From: Halobacteriovorax marinus
GTDB lineage: Bacteria; Bdellovibrionota; Bacteriovoracia; Bacteriovoracales; Bacteriovoracaceae
NCBI GenBank assembly: GCA_002163155.1
Contig: MAAO01000006.1
Coordinates: 992,001 to 1,056,000 of the forward strand
Length of the DNA: 64,000 nt
Direction: 5' to 3'
Below are positions 59,563 to 64,000 of this stretch, piece after piece. The notes below the pieces were generated by a model. That model searched no databases. It saw only the letters and a program-made list of their open reading frames with translations, and had not been told where the DNA came from. The position numbers and the translations under genes are program-made. How positions within the stretch are numbered: position 1 is the first letter of the stretch; every line of letters starts with the position of its first letter.

Positions 59563-61845
59563 GTGTATAAGAAAATAAAAACAGCTCTAGTTAATTTTGC
59601 GGTGTCTCACTATATAATGTGTTTATTCATTGCGGCGGGAATCTTCCTTGGTGCATTGCCATTTCTGTCTGGAATAGATCAGGATTTCTCTGCCAAGACT
59701 TGGTTTAGGGCAGAAGATTCAAATATTCAGACTCTGGAGCTATTTGAAAAAACTTTCGGTAGTGATGAAGTTGCGACTTTAGTGATCGAAGCTGATGAAG
59801 ATGTCTTTAATCCTCGCACCATGAAAATTATTAAGGACCTTACTGAAAGCTTGTGGCAGGCCCCTGAAGTTATAAGAGTTCAATCAATTACTAATTTCTA
59901 TTGGACTAGGGCGATTGATGATGAAATTCTCACAGAGGAATTCCTACTTGAAGATGAGCTAGATAATCAGCAGTACCTAGATAACAAGAGAACCGATGCG
60001 TTGAATCACAGGGTCATTCCCAATTACCTCGTGAGTAAGAATACTAAGAGTGCTGTTATATACGCTTACATTGCACACAATCCCGATAAACAACCTGACT
60101 ACGCTAATATTACTCGTGGTATGAAGGAAATAGCCAAGAAGTATCAAGAGGAACCTGGAATAAAATTTCATTTCATGGGGCAACCACCACTTTCAAGTCG
60201 TTTTCAAAAAGTTTCTTTTGATGATCTATTTACTATGTCTCCGCTTCTCATGTTATTAGTAATACTTTATCTTATATTTTGTTTTAGAACATTTATTGGT
60301 GTGGCCATTCCCACTTTGATTATCATTCTCTCTTTAGTGACAACAGCAGCTTTATTAGGTGTATTTGGTCTGACAATTAATAGTTTAACCTTTGTCCTTC
60401 CTTCTGTGTTGATCGCTATTTCAATTGCTGATTCTGTTCACATCATGGCTACTTTCTATGACGAATTTTCTAAAACGGGTGATAAAGTTCATGCCTGTCG
60501 CTTTGCTCTTTCTAAGAATCTATGGCCTATAGCTTTGACCACTTTTTCAACCATGATTGGATTTTTCTCTCTGACTACAAGTGAGATTAAACCAGTTGCT
60601 GAACTTGGACTTTTGGCCGGTATTGGAACTATGTTGGCCCTAGTCTTTAGTTACTTGACTGTGATTCCATTGCTCATGATATTTAATAATGAAAAGTCTC
60701 ATAAGAATCTTAATTCTAAGATGTTGCCTGAGATTTCAGTGAGAAAGTATCTCTCCTTCATTGAAAGAAATAGAATTATTATTATTGTTACCTCTTTTTT
60801 TACTACAGCTTTATTTGTCTATCTGGCCATACTTTGTGAGATTGATTCTAATCCCTACAAGTACTTTGATGCAAAAGATCCTATCACCAAAGGAAATACC
60901 TATTTGATTGAAAATTATGGGGGAGTCTTTGGTCCTGAAGTTATTATCGACTCTGGAGAAGAGGGCGGAATTAAATCACCTGATTTCTTATATAAAGTAG
61001 AAGCTTTTCAAAAATGGCTTTCTGATCAATCCTATGTAAATAACTCTGTAAGTATCATCAATATATTAAAAGAAATGAATCAATCTTTGAATCAAGGAAA
61101 GAAAGAGTTCTATTCCATTCCTAAGAATAAAGAGTTAGTAGCACAAGAACTCTTTCTCTATACTATGTCACTTCCTGCTGGAATGGATTTAAATAATCGA
61201 ATGGACTTGGCGCAAAGTAAGTTAAGACTCTCTATCCTGTGGTCACTGCAAAGTTCAAAGGATTCTCTACTAGCTGTGAAGTCTTATGAAGAAAAAGCGA
61301 AAGAGCTAGGACTTAATATTACTACGACAGGAAAACCTATACTATTTCACAGAATGAATAGTTATGTGGTTTTCACATTCTTTACTTCAATTGCATTGGC
61401 CCTCTTTATTATTACAATAATAATGATTCTTATTTTTAAAAATGTTAAATTAGGTCTCTTAAGTATAATTCCTAATTTTGTTCCTATCATTTTCGGAGCA
61501 GGTCTTTTGAAGATCCTCGATAAACCTATTGATATTGGGTGTGCCATTGTTGCAAGTGTGACTCTAGGAATTGCTGTAGATGATACTATTCATTTTTTAA
61601 CTCATTATAATACGCTAAAGAAACTCGGAGTCAGCCGGTTTGAAGCGATGGTTAAAGTCTTTACTACAACAGGACTCGCACTGATTGTGACAACAGTTAT
61701 TCTCGTATCCTGTTTTGGTCTTTTTATGTTCGCTAGTCTCATGCCAAATATTAATTTTGGTATCCTGTGTGCTCTTGTCCTCTCTATTGCTCTCATTTGT
61801 GACTTAGTTCTACTTCCAGCAATTATATTTTGTTATAAAGACTAA
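59563..61845 (+). CDS. RND/MMPL-type exporter (HAE3-like) (2)
   Basis: 760 residues with a GTG start. Same plan as the exporter at 52818: 12 spans, two periplasmic domains (about 40-210 and 430-590), helix-4 type ISIADSVHIMATFYDE and helix-10 type GIAVDDTIHFLTHYN with the conserved Asp residues. The two are clearly duplicates but well diverged. No partner genes. Export of a lipid or hydrophobic envelope compound is the usual role. The last 4 bases overlap the convergent PilZ gene. Confidence 0.88.
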   Translation: MYKKIKTALVNFAVSHYIMCLFIAAGIFLGALPFLSGIDQDFSAKTWFRAEDSNIQTLELFEKTFGSDEVATLVIEADEDVFNPRTMKIIKDLTESLWQAPEVIRVQSITNFYWTRAIDDEILTEEFLLEDELDNQQYLDNKRTDALNHRVIPNYLVSKNTKSAVIYAYIAHNPDKQPDYANITRGMKEIAKKYQEEPGIKFHFMGQPPLSSRFQKVSFDDLFTMSPLLMLLVILYLIFCFRTFIGVAIPTLIIILSLVTTAALLGVFGLTINSLTFVLPSVLIAISIADSVHIMATFYDEFSKTGDKVHACRFALSKNLWPIALTTFSTMIGFFSLTTSEIKPVAELGLLAGIGTMLALVFSYLTVIPLLMIFNNEKSHKNLNSKMLPEISVRKYLSFIERNRIIIIVTSFFTTALFVYLAILCEIDSNPYKYFDAKDPITKGNTYLIENYGGVFGPEVIIDSGEEGGIKSPDFLYKVEAFQKWLSDQSYVNNSVSIINILKEMNQSLNQGKKEFYSIPKNKELVAQELFLYTMSLPAGMDLNNRMDLAQSKLRLSILWSLQSSKDSLLAVKSYEEKAKELGLNITTTGKPILFHRMNSYVVFTFFTSIALALFIITIIMILIFKNVKLGLLSIIPNFVPIIFGAGLLKILDKPIDIGCAIVASVTLGIAVDDTIHFLTHYNTLKKLGVSRFEAMVKVFTTTGLALIVTTVILVSCFGLFMFASLMPNINFGILCALVLSIALICDLVLLPAIIFCYKD

Positions 61846-62576
61846 TAGCACTCCTTTTGCTGGAGGAGTTTACTAAGTGCAAATCTTTCTCTTAAGCTGA
61901 CTTTATTGAAATGTAGACCAATGCCACTTGGATACTCGCCACAGGCCTCAGTCTTTCTAATGATCTGTGCCTGACATTGAAACTCTACATGTTCTCTATC
62001 TCCAATAAGAATTTTTACTTTTTCTCCAATATTTAATTTCTTTTCAATGAAGCTTTGTACACCAGCAATGGAAGAAACAAAGGCACCAGATGTGGAAAGA
62101 TCATGGGTTCTAGCGAGTAGACACTTGTCATCACCAATCATAATCCAAATGGGGAGAGTTCGCTTTTGTCTTTTAGGAATTAACCACCATCTCTTATCTT
62201 GGTTTTGAGTAATGTATTTGAGATTCTTATTATTTATTAATAAGAGATACGCTATGGTAGCAGTAATTGAGGCCATTACTGGAGCGAGCCAATGAATATC
62301 TCTAGCATATAAATAAACAAAGTAATTATTTATAAAAATAGATGCGAGAAGAATAGGAAGGGCAAAGAGAAAATTCCTATTCCCAAAGAAAATATAAATA
62401 GCACTAATAGTAGAAAAGAAGATAACCAACCAATTAAAGACTGAAATTTGATTGAGTAGTATATGCCAATTGATGGCAGTGACTTCACTTAAGAGAAGTA
62501 TTTGAGTTGGAATTGAAACTATAATACCAATCAAGAAAACTGCGATGAGGGAGAAAATCATTGGACGTTTTTTCAT
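61842..62576 (-). CDS. Membrane protein with PilZ domain
   Basis: 244 residues. About four to five hydrophobic segments in residues 5-120, then a cytoplasmic PilZ domain (about 140-240) with THDLSTSGAFVS (the DxSxxG loop) and GIGLHF near the end. The RxxxR part may be the KRQKR stretch before it. It should bind c-di-GMP and transmit the signal to the membrane. The gene is followed (upstream in reading order) by a lytic transglycosylase gene 9 bases away, so both are co-transcribed. Confidence 0.82.
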   Translation of the reverse strand: MKKRPMIFSLIAVFLIGIIVSIPTQILLLSEVTAINWHILLNQISVFNWLVIFFSTISAIYIFFGNRNFLFALPILLASIFINNYFVYLYARDIHWLAPVMASITATIAYLLLINNKNLKYITQNQDKRWWLIPKRQKRTLPIWIMIGDDKCLLARTHDLSTSGAFVSSIAGVQSFIEKKLNIGEKVKILIGDREHVEFQCQAQIIRKTEACGEYPSGIGLHFNKVSLRERFALSKLLQQKECY

Positions 62577-62585
62577 TGCTGACTC

Positions 62586-63644
62586 CTAGTCATTTGAAAA
62601 TTCTCGGCAATAACTTTTTACTTTAAATACATATTTCTTTGCTTCTTTTAACTCTCGCGCTTCAAGCCAGTTTGTTCCATTGGTTAAGAGCCTTCTTTTA
62701 ACTCTACTTGGACCTGAGTTATAGCTTGCGAGGATAATGGAAGTTACATCTTCACTATTTCGCATTTCATAGGGAATGGCCTCTTTATTTTGAGGACGTA
62801 ACCAGTAGCTTGTAATATATTTTAAATATTCCACACCGCCTCCTATAGAGGTCGTTGGATTAAGCTTCCAATCATTTTGTGAATTTATTTTTCCACTTCT
62901 TATATAAGTTTTCAGTATGGAAGCAGGAAGTCTTCCCCAGTTGGGATAGGGCTTGAAATTCTTAGTCTCTAGGATTTGCTTCTCAGCTATTGGTGTAATC
63001 TGTGTTAATCCCACGGCCTTGGCCCAGCTTACAGCTTTTGGATTGAAACTCGACTCTTGGGCTATTAGACCTGCCATTAGAGCTGGATTTATATCATTTG
63101 ATAAAGATATTTTTCTTACTGCATCTTCTATTTGAGAACTTATTTTCATCTGACCACTAGTAAGGTTTAATTTTTCTTTAATATTACAACTAGGGAAGGG
63201 ATATTCTTTAACCACTGGGATTGAAATAGATTTCTTCTTGTAGGCTACAAATAATTTATGGGTCTGGGAAGGTGGCAGTGTTAAATTTGAAATTTTATAA
63301 GTAATAGAATGATCTTTGAAGGTCTTACTTGAGATACTTTCTATTAACGACGTTATGTTCAGTCCATTATAGTAAAAATCTACTGAAGACTCACTCTGTT
63401 TAATTTCTGTGTCAGAGATGGTGACTTCAAAAGATCTAGATTCATGTAGAACTTGATATTTTGGTGAGAAAGAGATTTCAGCTTCGCTAAGAAGGTAAGG
63501 GTCAGCGCTCGCAATAGATCTGCTAGTTTGAGTTGTGAGTAGTTTCGACTTTATAGCAGTGAATGAATACTCAGATCCAAAGGGATGATAAGGGCCAGCA
63601 CAACCCATGAGAGAAAAGGACAATAAGCTCAAAAATATCCGCAA
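62586..63644 (-). CDS. Lytic transglycosylase (SLT), lipoprotein
   Basis: 352 residues if TTG at 63642-63644 is used: AAGGAG lies 6 bases before it and it begins a neat lipoprotein signal with lipobox LMGC. An ATG 27 bases upstream is the alternative but lacks a site. The SLT domain (about 185-345) has the catalytic Glu in GLIAQESSFNPKAVS, GLTQITP and ASYNSGPSRVKRR motifs. It cleaves peptidoglycan between MurNAc and GlcNAc. An N-terminal domain of about 160 residues is unassigned. With the PilZ gene next, wall turnover may be under c-di-GMP control. Confidence 0.88.
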   Translation of the reverse strand: MRIFLSLLSFSLMGCAGPYHPFGSEYSFTAIKSKLLTTQTSRSIASADPYLLSEAEISFSPKYQVLHESRSFEVTISDTEIKQSESSVDFYYNGLNITSLIESISSKTFKDHSITYKISNLTLPPSQTHKLFVAYKKKSISIPVVKEYPFPSCNIKEKLNLTSGQMKISSQIEDAVRKISLSNDINPALMAGLIAQESSFNPKAVSWAKAVGLTQITPIAEKQILETKNFKPYPNWGRLPASILKTYIRSGKINSQNDWKLNPTTSIGGGVEYLKYITSYWLRPQNKEAIPYEMRNSEDVTSIILASYNSGPSRVKRRLLTNGTNWLEARELKEAKKYVFKVKSYCREFSND

Positions 63645-63700
63645 AGGAATCTCCTTATAATTTCTGATCAAACGTGCCGCATATGTTAGGAATTTTTCAT

Positions 63701-63706
63701 ATTATA
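63701..63706 (-). promoter_or_regulatory. -10 element for the transglycosylase gene
   Basis: TATAAT on the minus strand, a perfect -10 consensus, placing the start of transcription near 63694, about 40 bases before the AAGGAG site. No good -35 is seen. Confidence 0.4.
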
Positions 63707-63754
63707 CCCATGCTTTACTTAGCTTTTACTCGAATTCTAACGATTCGTTATTTC

Positions 63755-63802
63755 AAATAGTTGCAGCGATATAGCGCCTATAAGAATGGGCAACTATTTT
63801 TT
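63755..63802 (+). terminator. Terminator-like hairpin, possible small RNA or attenuator end
   Basis: AAATAGTTGC pairs perfectly with GCAACTATTT across a 25-base loop, followed by six T on the plus strand. No plus-strand gene ends nearby, as the neighbour is a divergent gene on the minus strand. It may end a short RNA or act as attenuator for the MoxR gene. Confidence 0.45.
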
Positions 63803-63891
63803 AGAATATTTCCTGTTTGCCAGTAAAATATGTCAATTCTCCCTACCGTTAAATCCCTTTCTTCTATAGAATATATGTACATAGGAGATTT

Positions 63892-64000
63892 ATGAGTTCA
63901 ATTACTAATTTACATACTAAGGTTATTTCTGCATTTGAAAAAAGCAATTCCATATTTCTAGGTAAAGAGAAACAAGTAAAACTCTCGTTTATCAGTATGC
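63892..64000 (+). CDS. MoxR-type AAA ATPase, N-terminal fragment
   Basis: Only the first 36 codons fit in the window. AGGAG 6 bases before the ATG supports the start. The visible sequence IFLGKEKQVKLSFISM resembles the start of MoxR ATPases (GQxxxVxLxxxAL segment before the Walker A motif). MoxR proteins act as chaperones for metal insertion or complex assembly, often next to DUF58 and von Willebrand-type genes. The Walker motifs lie beyond the edge, so the call is tentative. Confidence 0.6.
   Translation, partial: MSSITNLHTKVISAFEKSNSIFLGKEKQVKLSFISM

Noticed and set aside
1-64000. tRNA, rRNA or insertion sequences
   Set aside because: No gap has tRNA-like cloverleaf arms or transposase motifs; intergenic regions are short and AT-rich.

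Overview
The window is AT-rich, tightly packed bacterial chromosome: about 64 protein genes, short intergenic gaps (none over 300 bases), many 1-4 base stop/start overlaps and no rRNA, tRNA, CRISPR array or insertion sequence that I can see. The gene set points to a Gram-negative predatory bacterium of the Bdellovibrionota, most like the marine Bacteriovorax/Halobacteriovorax group. It has many lipoproteins and secreted hydrolases (M16 peptidases, subtilase, two secreted endonuclease I proteins, lytic transglycosylase, L,D-transpeptidase), c-di-GMP and receiver-domain signalling, FrzS/AglZ-like architecture, and low-GC Lys/Glu-rich proteins. This taxonomic call is inference from gene content, not from a marker gene.

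Layout. 1-5.3 kb: end of a metallo-beta-lactamase-fold gene, an M16 peptidase pair, and an L,D-transpeptidase / membrane protein / bactofilin operon (envelope shape). 5.5-10.4 kb: a pseudo-receiver/coiled-coil protein behind a textbook sigma-28 promoter, a diguanylate cyclase and a phosphoesterase. 10.4-12.6 kb: amino-acid permease with a stress-protein tail. 12.6-21.3 kb: a dense phosphorelay island with ten receiver domains, one HPt protein and one hybrid kinase, with outputs to CheX-like, ankyrin, PilZ-like and HD domains. 21.4-30.9 kb: histone-like protein, nadE, trmFO, a sugar-nucleotide/glycosyltransferase operon, a membrane kinase, an AlkB-like protein and Bpt. 31-43 kb: HiPIP, a DTW protein that seems to start at CTG, endonuclease I, FabH-like synthase, subtilase, rhomboid/RDD pair, hydrolase, truncated globin and a DEDDh exonuclease. 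43.3-47.9 kb: a two-component system followed by a DsbA-like lipoprotein whose ribosome binding site lies inside a hairpin, then a secreted zincin. 47.9-64 kb: lipid/envelope genes (flavoprotein, flippase-like protein, two unknowns, desaturase, two RND/MMPL exporters, MATE, PilZ, transglycosylase) and the start of a MoxR-type ATPase.

The strongest candidate for an undescribed system is the 12.6-21.3 kb receiver-domain island, read together with the FrzS/AglZ-like gene upstream. Several of these genes, plus the rhomboid gene, carry a CCGATAA-like box 6-8 bases before the start codon. That would fit a shared sigma-28-type regulon with nearly leaderless mRNAs. The island includes a receiver-repeat-ankyrin protein with a near-perfect 42-base tandem array, which has no family I recognise.
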